64,000 nucleotides of DNA from Zygnema cylindricum (taxonomy: Eukaryota; Streptophyta; Zygnematophyceae; Zygnematales; Zygnemataceae): the NCBI GenBank assembly GCA_037447655.1, contig JBBHKE010001736.1:97155-161154 (forward strand), given 5' to 3'. The notes beneath the pieces were generated by a model, which was given only the letters and a program-made list of their open reading frames with translations, made no database searches and was not told the origin of the DNA. This document shows, one piece after another, positions 1 through 10,776 of the stretch (position 1 is its first letter; each line of letters begins with the position of its first letter). The translations under genes and the position numbers were made by a program.

Positions 1-570
1 TAATGATATAGAAGATACTCTTCACTACCCTCCTCTAACTCCTCAAGAAACATCACAAAGCTATCAAACTCCCTCAACTCCTTGAACTCCTTCATAACCT
101 ACAAGGAGGATCAACTCTCGCCAAATTGATAAAAACCTCTCTCTCACTACGCCTCAATATACTCCTTCAAACGTCACGTAACAATACCACGGTACACGAT
201 TAGAAACGCGTAAGAGTCAACGTGGTGAAAACATCCGACCGACAACTGCAAACCGACTTGAACTACACGGTACGACTACACAAGTCAACCACGAACCGAC
301 TTGAACCACACGGTACAACTAGAACTTACGTGAACTGAAATGACCAAACATTTTCCACGTCACTTCAATAGTACGACTAGAACTCGCGTGAAACGAAACG
401 AACAAACAATTTCTACGTCACTTCAAATATCCAGCGACGAAACTACTTCGTCGCTAACTTCTACGTCACTTCAAATATCTAGCGACGAGACTACTTCGTC
501 GCTGGTCGTCGCTACTTTAGCTACGAGAATGTCTCGTCGCTAAATGAGTTCTCAGTACAAAATCCTAACA
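1..570 (-). repeat. 3' LTR of LARD-like element, partial
   Basis: This is the window-truncated copy of the LTR at 4215-4951; the missing part would be about 167 bases. It ends with the terminal dinucleotide (CA on the plus strand, TG on the minus) at 569-570, followed directly by the polypurine tract. Two tandem blocks of about 47 bp at 410-503 each contain a 9-bp-arm stem-loop (AGCGACGAA / TTCGTCGCT). The single difference from the other LTR, A to G at 489, lies in the second stem. Confidence 0.9.
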
Positions 571-581
571 TTCCCCCTCTT
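571..581 (-). other. Polypurine tract of LARD-like element
   Basis: On the minus strand this is AAGAGGGGGAA, immediately upstream of the LTR start TGTTAGG. This is the expected position of the plus-strand DNA primer of an LTR retrotransposon. Position and purity are seen directly; the role is inferred from element structure. Confidence 0.75.
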
Positions 582-3500
582 ACTGAGACACTCAAAGCCC
601 CCTCTTACTCCATGCCTACTAATTTCTTTCTCATTTCATATACTTCTTTTGATGCTGTCAGTACACGCTCAAAAGAACGTACGCAAACGTCAACCGGAAA
701 ACTCCTCGACAAAGTAGAACAAATTTGGCTGTACAAATGTACGCCGCAACCCAAAAACAAATATACTCCTTGAATTAGAACAAAGACCACTACGATCACT
801 ATGACACAAATCGTACAGTGACAGGGACCCTCCATACATACACTTCAAATAAGACAAGACACAAATAACTCCGACACTTAAAATCAATGCTTAAACTAAG
901 CGTACAATGGTTGCTAAGCTGCCAACCGACGCTAACACAAATCCCACAATGTAAAACTTAACAATCCCCTTCTCAATGTGGGAATTGTCAAACCACCACT
1001 TCAACTCCAAAATAACGTAAACGAACTTTCACAAAACAACAAAAGACAAACTAGACGACCACGCGACAAACACGCTACAGCCGATATAAATTTGAGTCTA
1101 ACAATCCCCCTCTCAAACTTGTAATGATTAAACTAATCACAACTTAAAACTTCCCCTCCGTAAAACATCATGAAGTATACTTAAACAACAAATTAAAACA
1201 CCAAATTAATGTACGAAACAAAGCATCAAATGTCCAACGTAAGAAACAGTTATATCTCCTCGCGATTTTTCCAAAGAACGCCAAATCGAATAATCCTCCA
1301 ACAAAATCCTTGCAAACTTCAATCAACTCCAAATGTCGTAGTTCCCTCTGAAACGTTACAACTTGATTGCAATTTTTTTCCTTAAATCATCATTCAAAAT
1401 TCTTCCGTAACTTCGCTCGTCAAAATTCACGCATACGCCACATGGCGCTTCTCCATTTGTTCTTAGAATCTTAAAAGAAAACAAAATGCCGCTCCAAAAA
1501 AAACGTACCAGGGCGGTGAAATTTCGAAATCAAAATAAATGAAAAGTCCACGCCACAAATTCACGTCAAATAACTCTTTGTCACAACCTCCATCAGAATT
1601 AGCACTTCCAAATATTTTTTTTTGTCAACTGAAACCATAGTCACATCCACATGGTACAATAAGGTACCGAAAGATCCGCGTAAACAAACTTTAATAACTC
1701 TATGACCGACAAAATCTGACGACGACCAACACGGCCGCCTGAATATCCAACATCATCGTTCATTGCCTAATGTACGTCAAGCGTCCAACCGGCTCTTCAT
1801 ACGGAATTACTTGTCCTCCTCTCATATATAACCAAAAATAAACTTCATTTTTTCCTCTTTCTCAACACTCTTCTCTTCTACCGCCTCCAATATCGTTTCC
1901 CACTCTTCAACCTCTCTTAATTTAGAAAACGACTGTGGGCTTCCAACAGCATTCTCGCAAACAAAATTCTCAACAGATAAAGTTGATTTTTCCTCACATC
2001 AAAAAAATAAAATGAAGCGAGTTTGAAATCTTTTCTCCTTGCCAAAAATAAGAAAGCTTATTCGGCCTCTTCTCCCTCATAACTTGAATCTCATTTGAAA
2101 AAATTTGTTCTCTCCTTTTATCTTCCTCCGATTCGGATTTGTTAAATCTAAATTAGAACTCGATTTAAAACCTTTAAATTTCCGAGAATTCAAAATACAC
2201 TCGAGAAATATAAAATTTATCACTCCAATCATCAATGTAAAATTCAATGTCACTCTTAATGTCAACATTTTCCTTCAACTATTCAAACCGAAATGGACAT
2301 GCGCTTTCTCCTCCAATGCCGAATGCACAATGGACAAGAAATCATGAATTTGGCTCTCCTCATAAAAAAATCAAAATTTTCTCTTATTCTTCATCTCCTG
2401 TCATCGAATTAATCATTAATATGCGAATCGGAAAATTATAGTCCGTCGTCGGTATAATTTCCAAACTCAAAATAATTTGTAAATTCAACACGGCCGCAAC
2501 TTATACCGCGATCACCTCAATCGCCATTTTTGCGATCTCTTCCACTACCGACATAGTTTAACAAAGAAAAAAAAATGTTCTCAAGCTCTTTAAATGCCAC
2601 CTCTCCTCCTCGGAATTCTAAGTGACAGTTTACCTCTTCTCTTTCTTCACATACTCGTCTCCTCCACTCTCATCTCCATCTCCATCAAAATAGGAATTTG
2701 AATTATCCGGCAAATGATTCTTTTCCTTTTCTCCTCTTGACTCAGATTGTAATAGGCCATCAATATACCCCATCAATTTGTTGAAATCTTTCGGAAATTG
2801 ATCTTCCAAATTAGTCGCTCCATACATCCGAATTCTTCTTTAAATAAAACTCAAAAAAAATGGTTTCTCCAAACAAACGTCGAAGCCGCCAAGAGGGAAG
2901 GAGTACTCTTCTTCCTTCCGAGAGAATAATCTCTCACTACCTCCACTTCGTCTCTACTCTTATCTTCTTTCAAACCCAAAATAAGAATCTGATTTCTCCT
3001 CTTTTTCATTTTCTTCATCTTCGTCAATTTTTTCAATCCTCCTCTTTGTCAATAAATGGCCAAAACAGCCGGTAAAGCAACCGGTCTTTCGCTAACACGA
3101 AACTCCTCCTCTTCTTCCTCCTAATCACGGACACATTAAAACTTCACTTCAACAAAATCCACAACAAAAAAAAATGTGCAGTCATTGACGACAAAAAATC
3201 AAATAAATTTGTACACACTCGAACTGCGGACAGAAATTGAGAATGCCAAACTTGAATGACTCTTCTTCCAAACTGACCGGCGATTTAGGTAATCGCCACA
3301 CCATTCACCTCGATTCACTTCGAATAACGTCTTCAATAAATGAACGTACAAAAGTACGAAATAAAACTCCCTCCAAAAAAGATCTTCAAAATGTCGAGAT
3401 TCATTTTCAACTCACGACAACACACTTATTTTCTTCTTCATAACCCACTCCTTTACACCTCACTCAATATACCACATCGGCAACTTCATTTCTCCCCCCA

Positions 3501-4200
3501 AAAGAAATTTATCTTCTTCTCTTCACTCTTCTTTCCACTCTTCTTCTCTTTCATCAAATCACTCTTTTTAATAAACTTCTCATCACACTTTTCTTCACTC
3601 CTCTCTTCAATTTTAAATTCACTCTTCTCTTCTTCACCTTCTTCAACTTCATCGACTACTTCCTCGGATTCTTCATCTACTTCTTCTTCATCATCTTCTT
3701 CTTCTTCTACTTCAAATAAAGAATCACCTCCATCCGGATCGGGATCCGGTTCATTCATCAAAAGATAAATGAATTTTCTTCCTCCCATCTCAATCTGAAT
3801 TTCCACATCGGATTGATTTTAATTCACTCTTCTCTTCTTTGCATTCTTCGCCTCCTTCAACTTCTTCGAACTCTTCTTCTTTGACTTCATAATAAGTATC
3901 ACCTCCATCATCATAATATCCACAATAATTGTTGTCAAAAGAAAAACAACCTTCACCTCATCTTCAGTCTTTGTTTTAGTCTTCGTCTTCAATCTCCGTC
4001 TTCGTCTTCGTCTTCCACTTCGTCTTCAGTTTTCATCTTCGTCTTCAGTCTTCATCTTCGTCTTCTGTCCTCATATTCGTCTTCAAACTTTGTCTTTGTC
4101 TTCTCTTTTCGTCTTCAATCTGTCGTCTTCGTTGTCAATCCTTTTCGCCTTTAATCGTCTCCATCTCCATCATCAAAACACTCATGGAGCACTACAACCT
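582..4200 (-). other. Interior of LARD-like element, no recognisable coding domain
   Basis: Every frame is broken into short pieces with no retroviral-type motif. The plus strand is rich in TTC, TCT and CTC, especially at 3500-4130 where imperfect 'cttcgtcttcaat' units run in tandem. At 959-974 and 1099-1114 there are two sequences resembling the polypurine tract plus LTR start (minus strand: purine run followed by TGTTA), see findings. Confidence 0.6.
3486..3806 (-). CDS. Low-complexity acidic reading frame inside LARD-like element (doubtful)
   Basis: An open frame of 106 codons lies in the interior of the element, on its coding (minus) strand. The middle is dominated by Glu/Asp runs and the C-terminal third is Lys/Glu-rich. 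It has no similarity I recognise to gag or any retroviral-type domain. The opposite strand is an open Ser-rich frame, because the DNA is a TTC/TCA-rich low-complexity tract. It may be only a by-product of that composition. No start context or domain argues for expression. Confidence 0.15.
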   Translation of the reverse strand: MEIQIEMGGRKFIYLLMNEPDPDPDGGDSLFEVEEEEDDEEEVDEESEEVVDEVEEGEEEKSEFKIEERSEEKCDEKFIKKSDLMKEKKSGKKSEEKKINFFWGEK

Positions 4201-4212
4201 GCTCCGATACCA
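4201..4212 (-). other. Primer binding site (tRNA-iMet type) of LARD-like element
   Basis: The minus strand reads TGGTATCGGAGC two bases downstream of the 5' LTR end. It differs by one base from the standard plant initiator tRNA-Met 3'-end primer site TGGTATCAGAGC. It fixes the orientation and the inner LTR boundary at 4215. Confidence 0.8.
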
Positions 4213-4214
4213 AT

Positions 4215-4951
4215 TGAAAGGATCGAATAATAAAACACTGAGTGCAAATGCCAGCGGAAGCATAAATGAATAAAACACACACAAGAGAAAGATTACCCCA
4301 AGGAAGCCAATATATTCCACGGAGAACTTTTCTTACACAATTTCCTCACACCCTCAAAACACTCTCACTTCTAACTCCACTTAATGATATAGAAGATACT
4401 CTTCACTACCCTCCTCTAACTCCTCAAGAAACATCACAAAGCTATCAAACTCCCTCAACTCCTTGAACTCCTTCATAACCTACAAGGAGGATCAACTCTC
4501 GCCAAATTGATAAAAACCTCTCTCTCACTACGCCTCAATATACTCCTTCAAACGTCACGTAACAATACCACGGTACACGATTAGAAACGCGTAAGAGTCA
4601 ACGTGGTGAAAACATCCGACCGACAACTGCAAACCGACTTGAACTACACGGTACGACTACACAAGTCAACCACGAACCGACTTGAACCACACGGTACAAC
4701 TAGAACTTACGTGAACTGAAATGACCAAACATTTTCCACGTCACTTCAATAGTACGACTAGAACTCGCGTGAAACGAAACGAACAAACAATTTCTACGTC
4801 ACTTCAAATATCCAGCGACGAAACTACTTCGTCGCTAACTTCTACGTCACTTCAAATATCTAGCGACGAAACTACTTCGTCGCTGGTCGTCGCTACTTTA
4901 GCTACGAGAATGTCTCGTCGCTAAATGAGTTCTCAGTACAAAATCCTAACA
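4215..4951 (-). repeat. 5' LTR of LARD-like element (complete, 737 bp)
   Basis: On the minus strand it starts TGTTAG and ends TTTCA, and its last 570 plus-strand bases match 1-570. It contains two tandem blocks, each with an inverted repeat AGCGACGAA-actac-TTCGTCGCT, and several related 'cgacttgaac(t/c)acacggtac' units. A promoter would be expected here from element biology, but I did not identify a convincing TATA box. Confidence 0.9.
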
Positions 4952-5329
4952 GGAGGGAGGGAGAAGAGGGGAAGGAAGGAGGGAGAGGAGGGGAAGGAGG
5001 GTGGGAAGCGAGGGAAGAAGGGAGGGAGGGAGGGAGGGAGGGAGGGAGGGAGATAGAGAGAGAAGGGGCATATTTCAAATGACTATGCAGGTGGTTTGTC
5101 TTTGTAGCCACTTTTGTTTTCGCGTGAGGTTTGTTTGTGGTTTTTTATTTTTTAAGCGTCCTTTTTTGTTTGGGGGCCTCGATTGGTCACCTTGGAAAAA
5201 TTATATATTGTTAAACAGGTGAAAAACGATGGTTTGGTGCAGACGGATTTGAGTCATCGGCGCTTAATCCTACCGCAGCATGAATCACATCGCAACGTTT
5301 TTGTGGAGGTGAGTTGATGTCAAGGGCAA
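4952..5329. repeat. GGGA-rich simple repeat and short spacer
   Basis: Bases 4952-5060 are nearly pure purine, built of (GGGAGGGA)n and GGAAGG blocks. They are the target into which the LARD-like element inserted. The rest up to the copia target duplication shows no supportable gene. Confidence 0.7.
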
Positions 5330-5334
5330 TTCAC

Positions 5335-5808
5335 TAATAAATTAGTGGCCATAACAAAGGAATAAATTAAAACAAAGGAACAGGAAAAAGTACAAAGTAC
5401 ATAAAGACAACAAGGACAACTGAGGCTGTCGTGAACTTAGGTTCAATAGTAAAGAATGATAGATTAAACATAGTGAGACGCTTGAGTTTTATAGAGAACT
5501 CAAGCGTGTAGGGCGAACTAATCTAAGTCATGGTATAACTAATTTAGGTATAACTAATCTAGGTACACCTAATAAGTGGAACTACGATTAATCTAGGTAT
5601 ATCTAGTAGTGGAGGTACAACTAGGTAGAAAGATTCTAAGTGTTTAGTGGGAATCTTTCTAGGTAAAGATCATTATGTACAAAAAGTACATGAACACTAA
5701 TTAAAGTGATACACTTAAGACTTAGTGTTCTAGGACTGAAAATATCATGTAAAAGGACGAACTAAACAGAAGTGTTTCAATAGTACAGTAGAAGTACGAA
5801 TTCCAATA
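5335..5808 (-). repeat. 3' LTR of copia element
   Basis: This 474-bp LTR reads TAATAAATTAG...TTCCAATA on the plus strand, so TATTGG...TTTATTA on the coding strand. Ends are fixed by the TTCAC duplication outside and the polypurine tract inside. It is full of short 'ctaggtataactaat' units. Confidence 0.92.
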
Positions 5809-5820
5809 CCCCCCCTCAAT
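5809..5820 (-). other. Polypurine tract of copia element
   Basis: The minus strand reads ATTGAGGGGGGG directly before the LTR start TATTGG. The location and G-run are standard for plus-strand priming. Confidence 0.8.
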
Positions 5821-5829
5821 TGAAGCACG

Positions 5830-6450
5830 AAGATTTTTAGCCATCTAGGCCAGAAGAGAGAACATGTTTGTCGAATAAAGGACGAGAAAGAGGTTTGGTA
5901 AAATAGTCGGCAAGTTGATGAGAGGTAGAGCAATGAGAAAAAAAGATCGTACCATCAACAATTTTTTCACGCGTAAAGTGGTATTGTATATCAATATGTT
6001 GTGTTCAAGTATGATGGATGGGATTTTTCATGAGGGCGAGAGCCCCTTCAGAATCACAAAAAATAGGAGTGGGAGAAGTTTGATGAAAAGAAAGATCCGT
6101 GAGGAGACGACGAAGCCAAATGGCGGTTTTAGTGGAGGAAGTACCAGCCATGTATTCATCTTTGGTAGATGAGAGAGCGACAGTTGGTTGTTTGCGGGAA
6201 AACCATGAGATAAGACCACCACCAAGGGAAAAACAAACGCTAGAAATAGAGCGGCGTTCGTCGGTTTGATTTCCCCAGTCCGCATCACAAAATCCAACAA
6301 GAGAAGTATCGAGAAGAGAAGCAGAAGAAGAAGAAGGTGGAGATGAGGAAGAAGGGAGAGAAAAGGTGAGGCGCAGATGTTTAGTGCCTTGGAGGTATCT
6401 AAGGACACGTTTTGCCGCATCTGAATGAGTGGAAGTCGCACAATGAGAAA
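5830..6450 (-). pseudogene. Copia RNase H remnant and polyprotein C-terminus
   Basis: Minus-strand translation across frames gives DWGNQTDERRSISS, ALSSTKDEYMAGTSSTKTA, FCDSEGALALMKN and, near 5890-5920, ADYFTKPLSRPLFD. These are the copia-type RNase H segments, with the catalytic acidic positions in the expected order (DWG, the E of the SSTKDEY stretch, FCDS). Frames switch between segments, so it is broken. The longest open frame here (6028-6507) is not the RNase H frame. Confidence 0.7.
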
Positions 6451-6451
6451 A

Positions 6452-7420
6452 TTACGATAAAATGCACACAGCAATGCAAATGTCCGGACGCGACCCGAGC
6501 ATACCATACATTAACTTTCCTACGATTGACCAGTAAAGAGAACCTACGTCTCCTTGGGCATTCCCATCGGATGTTTCTTTTCTGAGTGTAGTATTTGGAT
6601 CAAGAGGTGTAGAGACAGGATTACAATTGGACATGCCAAAGGTATCTAAAAGATCGACAATATAATGTTTTTGACTCATTTGTAATAGACGTTTAGACCT
6701 ATCCCTTATAATGCTAATACCTAGACAATAGTCAAGGTCACCCAAATCAGTCATTGGCCAATAAGATGCTAGATGACTTTGACCTTGTGAATTTCCGTTT
6801 TACTGGGACCAGCCAAAATTAAATCATCGACGTAGATAATAATAATTACTAAACTGTCACCTATACCTTTAATGTAAATACAAGGATCTGCACTAATATC
6901 TTTACAACCATCTTTTAATAAAACAGAGACAAGCGTTTTGTGACATACACGTGGCGCCTGTTTTAGACCGTAAATAGATTTATTCAAGCGACAGACTAAA
7001 GATTCTTGTCCTGCAACAGCGTATCCAGACGCCTGTTCCATGTAAATGTCTTCTTCAAGATTTCCATGCAAAAAGGCAGTTTTGACGTCAAGTTGCTGAA
7101 GTTCCCAATCGTGATCGCCGCCAAAGACAAAATTGTAGGAATAGATTCAAATTTCGCGACGGGTGCGAAATTCTCGTTGTAATCAATCCCTTTTGTTTGC
7201 AAATAACCCTTTGCCACAAGACGCGCTTGTAGCGTACAACGGAACCATCTGCAAAGTTTTTAACCTTAAAAACCCATTTTGAACCAATGACACGTCGATT
7301 AGGTGGCAGCTCACAAAGCGTCCAAGTCTGATTCGTCATTAGAGCTTGATATTCTTCATTTGGCGCTAAAGACCACCTGTCTGCATCTAGACGCTTTAGC
7401 AATATTGGCGTGTGCAAGGT
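6452..7420 (-). pseudogene. Copia reverse transcriptase, frameshifted
   Basis: Three minus-strand segments carry the domain: 7088-7417 (palm start with [20 protein letters not shown]), 6769-7217 ([14 protein letters not shown], then YGLKQAPR and the catalytic YVDDLILAG), and 6452-6754 (MTDLGDLDYCLGI, PVSTPLDPN). The YVDD box is intact. The domain is cut by frameshifts between segments. Confidence 0.85.
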
Positions 7421-7424
7421 TTTG

Positions 7425-8990
7425 AGTCACCTTCCACATAGGACGTATAGTTCGAGTACTGCGCCGTACAGTCTGTTGTGTCTGTACAGTCTTTTGTGTC
7501 TGACCACTGGTTTGGAGATTTGTCCTGGAGGATTCCGCAAGTGGGTTTCCCAAAACTGGCGCGAAAGGTCGCGTCAAAGAATTCGTTAGATTTGTTTGGA
7601 TAGAGGTGGATTCTGGCGGTACACCGTCGGCCCGTATTAATGTCGACACTTGTAGATTGTTTGTCGCATTGAAAACGTGGTCCTGCGGCGAAATTTTTGT
7701 ATAGCTGGTCGGCGCACGGAAAATATTTTTTGGAGGTATTCTATCGTTATTGCCGGTTGGCGCGCGAGCGTTGATTTCGTCAAACTTTGTCGCCGCAGAG
7801 TTTGGATCATGTGAAGAATTGTCGGCCTCAAGGATTAGTGTCTGTATAATGGCCGCGAATTCGCGGCAAAGTCAACGGGCACCGAATTCTCCAATGTGAC
7901 AAAATCTGTACGAACATAGATATGTGATTCTGTCATTATGTCCGTTGGATCGTTAGAAGAAAAAATAAGAGGGAAAGGGGAATCAGCGGGGGACAAGTCT
8001 GTAGGGAAAACAATGGTTAGAGGTGTAAGAGGAAGATCTGGTACGATTTGGCGAATAAGGGGGTCCTCATTAAAAATGACGTCACGTGTGATGATAATAC
8101 GATGTGTTTTATTACAGTATATGCGGTACACCTTAGAGTGAGGAGCGTATCCGACAAATATACCTTTAATGGCCTTTGCACCCCATTTTCCATCAGTATT
8201 TGTAAGATTTTTGTAATAGGTTTCACTTCCAAAGATGCGGAAGTGAGAAACATTTGGTTTTATTTTATGCCATGCCTCAAAAGGAGTTTAGGGTTCGATT
8301 AAGTCTTTCGGCATCCCCATTTTGTTGAGGTGTATGTGGAGCAGTTAATTCATGAATTATGCCACATTCTCCTAAGAATTCAGAAATTCATGCGATATAT
8401 ATTCTCCTCCGTTATCACTTCTTAACATTTTTATCCGGGAGGAGAATTGATTTTCGACGAGGGACTTAAAATGTTTGAAATGAGTAAAAGCCTCAGACTT
8501 ATTTTTCATGAGATATACATGAGTGAATCGTGAGTAATCATCAATAAAGGTAATGAAATACACAAAACCACTCAAACTTGATACTCTCATTGGTGCACAT
8601 ACATCACTAGAAATTAAATCAAGAGGAAAATTTGATTCAGAATTGCTTTTTGGAAAAGGTAACCGAGGCATTTTGCCAATAATACATCAATGGCAAAAAT
8701 CTAGAGTTTTAGCATCAAAAGAATCTAAGCCTAAAACAAGGCCTTTACTAAGAGATACTAAGCTTTGTCTATTTAAATGGCCATATCATAAATGCCATTT
8801 GTGAAAACAAGAGGTGGAAGAAAAACAAGTTGCTACATTTGCATGCGCTAAATCTCTAAAAGTTTTTAAAATGTAGAGATTACCGCATTTAGTACCCTTT
8901 CCAAGGAAAATGCGATTTGACGAAAAAAATTGAACGTCGATTTCGGATATGACTCCGAAACTACCATTTCTGAGCGCCGCACCCACGGAG
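7425..8990 (-). pseudogene. Copia GAG-pre-integrase and integrase, degenerate
   Basis: At 8700-8810 the minus strand shows GHLNRQSL, a truncated HHCC-type zinc region with a stop between the cysteines, and GKMPRLPFPKS. The integrase core follows at 8372-8671 with DLISSDV, TFIDDYSRF and LRSDNGGEY, supplying the first two catalytic aspartates. The C-terminal part follows at 7835-8260 (ISSETYYK-like segment, VYRIYCNKTHRI, TRDVIFNE). Stops and frame changes separate these, so no intact integrase can be made. Confidence 0.8.
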
Positions 8991-9031
8991 AAGAGATTTT
9001 TTTTGAGTTGGGGAACATAGTAAACGTTCTC

Positions 9032-10230
9032 CTAAATGAGTGGTTGTGAGCTATTCTGGTTTATTGCCACCTGTCCAACAAAATTTGACGTGAGAATGGA
9101 GCTATTTCCAAGTAAAATCCGGAAAGGGGTAGATAGCATTACAAGATTTGTCATGATGGATTCACAGCATGACATGTGGTGCGAGGCACCAAAATCTATC
9201 AACCAATCATATTTTTTACCTGAAGCATTGAAAGCATACCCATAATCGAGTGGAGGTATGGGAGCAGGTACGCAATTGATTTGGTTGATGGGTGATGCTA
9301 CTGGATTCGTTACGTCAGATTGGAGAACTGGAGGAGGTACAGTTGGCACGAATTGAAAATGAGGCGTCATATTGTACCAAGGGGGAGGAGGACCATAAGG
9401 ACCGTACGAAAGGGTCATGAATGCTGCAGTGAAGTGTCCAACGGAATTGTACGCTACAGGCGGATTGGGCGGCGATTTTGGATTTGGAGAGTTGTTTTTG
9501 TTTTGACCACCGCCGCCGCCGCCTGATGCACGTTTACGTTTACGAGCGAGAAGTGGACAAGCGTGAATAAGATGATATTTTTCTTTGGAATATCTGCAAA
9601 AAGTAGAAGATCCTGCAGCACCTGAAAAAGATGTTTTTGAAACGACAGAAGTTAGTGCTGTGGCGTCAGATGATGTAACATGTTTTTTTAATTTTTGTCT
9701 GTTTTCTTCATAAATGAGTTGATTGGTTAAATCAGGTAAGGTGACATTCGCAGGATTTTTGTCTACTGTACCAACAAAAGATTCAAAACTGGGCGGTAAT
9801 CCTGTCAAAATTACGCTAATAAGATCTTCATGAGTTATAGGATAATTAATGCACTTTAAACGTCCAGCGTATGATTGTACTTTTTCTATAAAAGACAACA
9901 TATCTTCGAACTTATCCTTTTCAAGAAGAATGAATTCGCGTCGAAGGGCCAAACGATGTGGCCACGTGTCTGTTTCGTACGCGGCGCATAAAAGTCGCCA
10001 CGCTTCATTTGTGGTTGTCGCGCTTCGTACAAGATTCGCGATTGTTCCATCCAACGACAAAATGAGATGAGACAAAGCGATGGAGTCCTTTTCTCTCCAC
10101 GCAATGATTGCAGTTCGGGCGGCAGCAAAATCATCGTCTTCCTCGTCTGGCACGACAGAAATGATGACATCTCTTATGACTTGACCCCATAATTTTTCAA
10201 AACTGAATAAATGTTAGATGAGAAATTTTT
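9032..10230 (-). pseudogene. Copia gag-protease region
   Basis: A 373-codon open stretch (9032-10153) carries a UBN2/gag domain in the first ~170 residues, a CCHC-like segment CRYSKEKYHLIHAC at about residue 190, a proline-rich stretch, and the protease motif WLIDFGASHHM near residue 330. The upstream part (RDVIISVVPDEED) continues to about 10190, where the frame is interrupted. Two key sites look damaged: the second zinc-ligand Cys is Ser, and the protease D-S/T-G motif reads D-F-G. This matches a decaying copy. Confidence 0.85.
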
Positions 10231-10287
10231 TAGTTGTAAAAATCCTGACCTTTAAATTTATGCACTGAGTTTGACACGGCCGAAGTT

Positions 10288-10301
10288 GTGGGCCCATAAC
10301 C
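10288..10301 (-). other. Primer binding site complementary to the anticodon arm of initiator tRNA-Met
   Basis: The plus strand reads GTGGGCCCATAACC, abutting the 5' LTR. This equals the anticodon stem-loop of eukaryotic initiator tRNA-Met (anticodon CAT within GGGCCCATAACCC), so the element strand GGTTATGGGCCCAC would pair with it. Drosophila copia is known to prime from a half-tRNA-iMet with the same kind of site. The tRNA comparison is from memory of the conserved sequence. Confidence 0.8.
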
Positions 10302-10776
10302 TAATAAATTAGTGGCCATAACAAAGGAATAAATTAAAAGAAAGGAACAGGAAAAAGTATAAAGTACATAAAGACAGCAAGGACAACTGAGGCTGTCGTG
10401 AACTTAGGTTCAATAGTAAAAAATGATTGATTAAACATAGTGAGACGCTTGAGTTTTATAGATGAACTCAAGCGTGTAGGGCGAACTAATCTAAGTCAAG
10501 GTATAACTAATTTAGGTATAACTAATCTAGGTACACCTAATAAGTGGAACTACGATTAATCTAGGTATATCTAGTAGTGGAGGTACAACTAGGTAGAAAG
10601 ATTCTAAGTGTTTAGTGGGAATCTTTCTACGTAAAGATCATTATGTACAAAAAATACATGAACACTAATTTAAGTGATACACTTAAGACTTAGTGTTCTA
10701 GGACTAAAAATATCATGTAAAAGGACGAACTAAACAGGAGTGTTTCAATAGTAGAGTAGAAGTACGAATTCCAATA
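10302..10776 (-). repeat. 5' LTR of copia element
   Basis: This 475-bp partner of 5335-5808 has the same ends and is followed on the right by the TTCAC target duplicate (10777-10781). Differences from its partner are scattered substitutions and one inserted base. Confidence 0.92.

Larger units (their letters stand above)
1..4951 (-). mobile_element. LARD-like non-autonomous LTR retrotransposon (3' LTR truncated by window edge)
   Basis: Bases 1-570 recur at 4382-4951 with one mismatch seen by eye, so these are two LTRs. Read on the minus strand the LTR starts TGTTAGGATT and ends GATCCTTTCA. A primer site TGGTATCGGAGC, close to the plant initiator tRNA-Met primer site TGGTATCAGAGC, lies two bases inside the right LTR, and a purine tract AAGAGGGGGAA abuts the left LTR. 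Orientation is therefore minus: 5' LTR on the right, 3' LTR on the left. The roughly 3.6 kb interior shows no gag zinc knuckle, protease, integrase or reverse transcriptase in any frame, only low-complexity GA-rich (minus strand) sequence. This fits a large retrotransposon derivative moved in trans. Near-identical LTRs mean recent insertion. The outer target duplication cannot be checked because the left end lies outside the window. Confidence 0.85.
5335..10776 (-). mobile_element. Ty1/copia LTR retrotransposon, complete but degenerate
   Basis: Two LTRs (5335-5808 and 10302-10776) flank an interior whose minus-strand frames give, in order, gag (UBN2-type with zinc knuckle remnant), protease, GAG-pre-integrase, integrase core, reverse transcriptase with YVDD, and RNase H ending in a copia-typical ADYFTKPL. 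Integrase before reverse transcriptase is the copia order. A 5-bp target duplication TTCAC flanks the element at 5330-5334 and 10777-10781. The LTRs differ by about a dozen substitutions and one indel (roughly 97% identity by eye). The coding region is split by many stops and frameshifts, so this copy cannot encode its own polyprotein. LTR ends are TA...TA rather than TG...CA. Confidence 0.93.

Noticed and set aside
6028-6507. 159-codon minus frame inside the copia element
   Set aside because: RNase H motifs lie in a different frame at the same place; this frame is a shadow.
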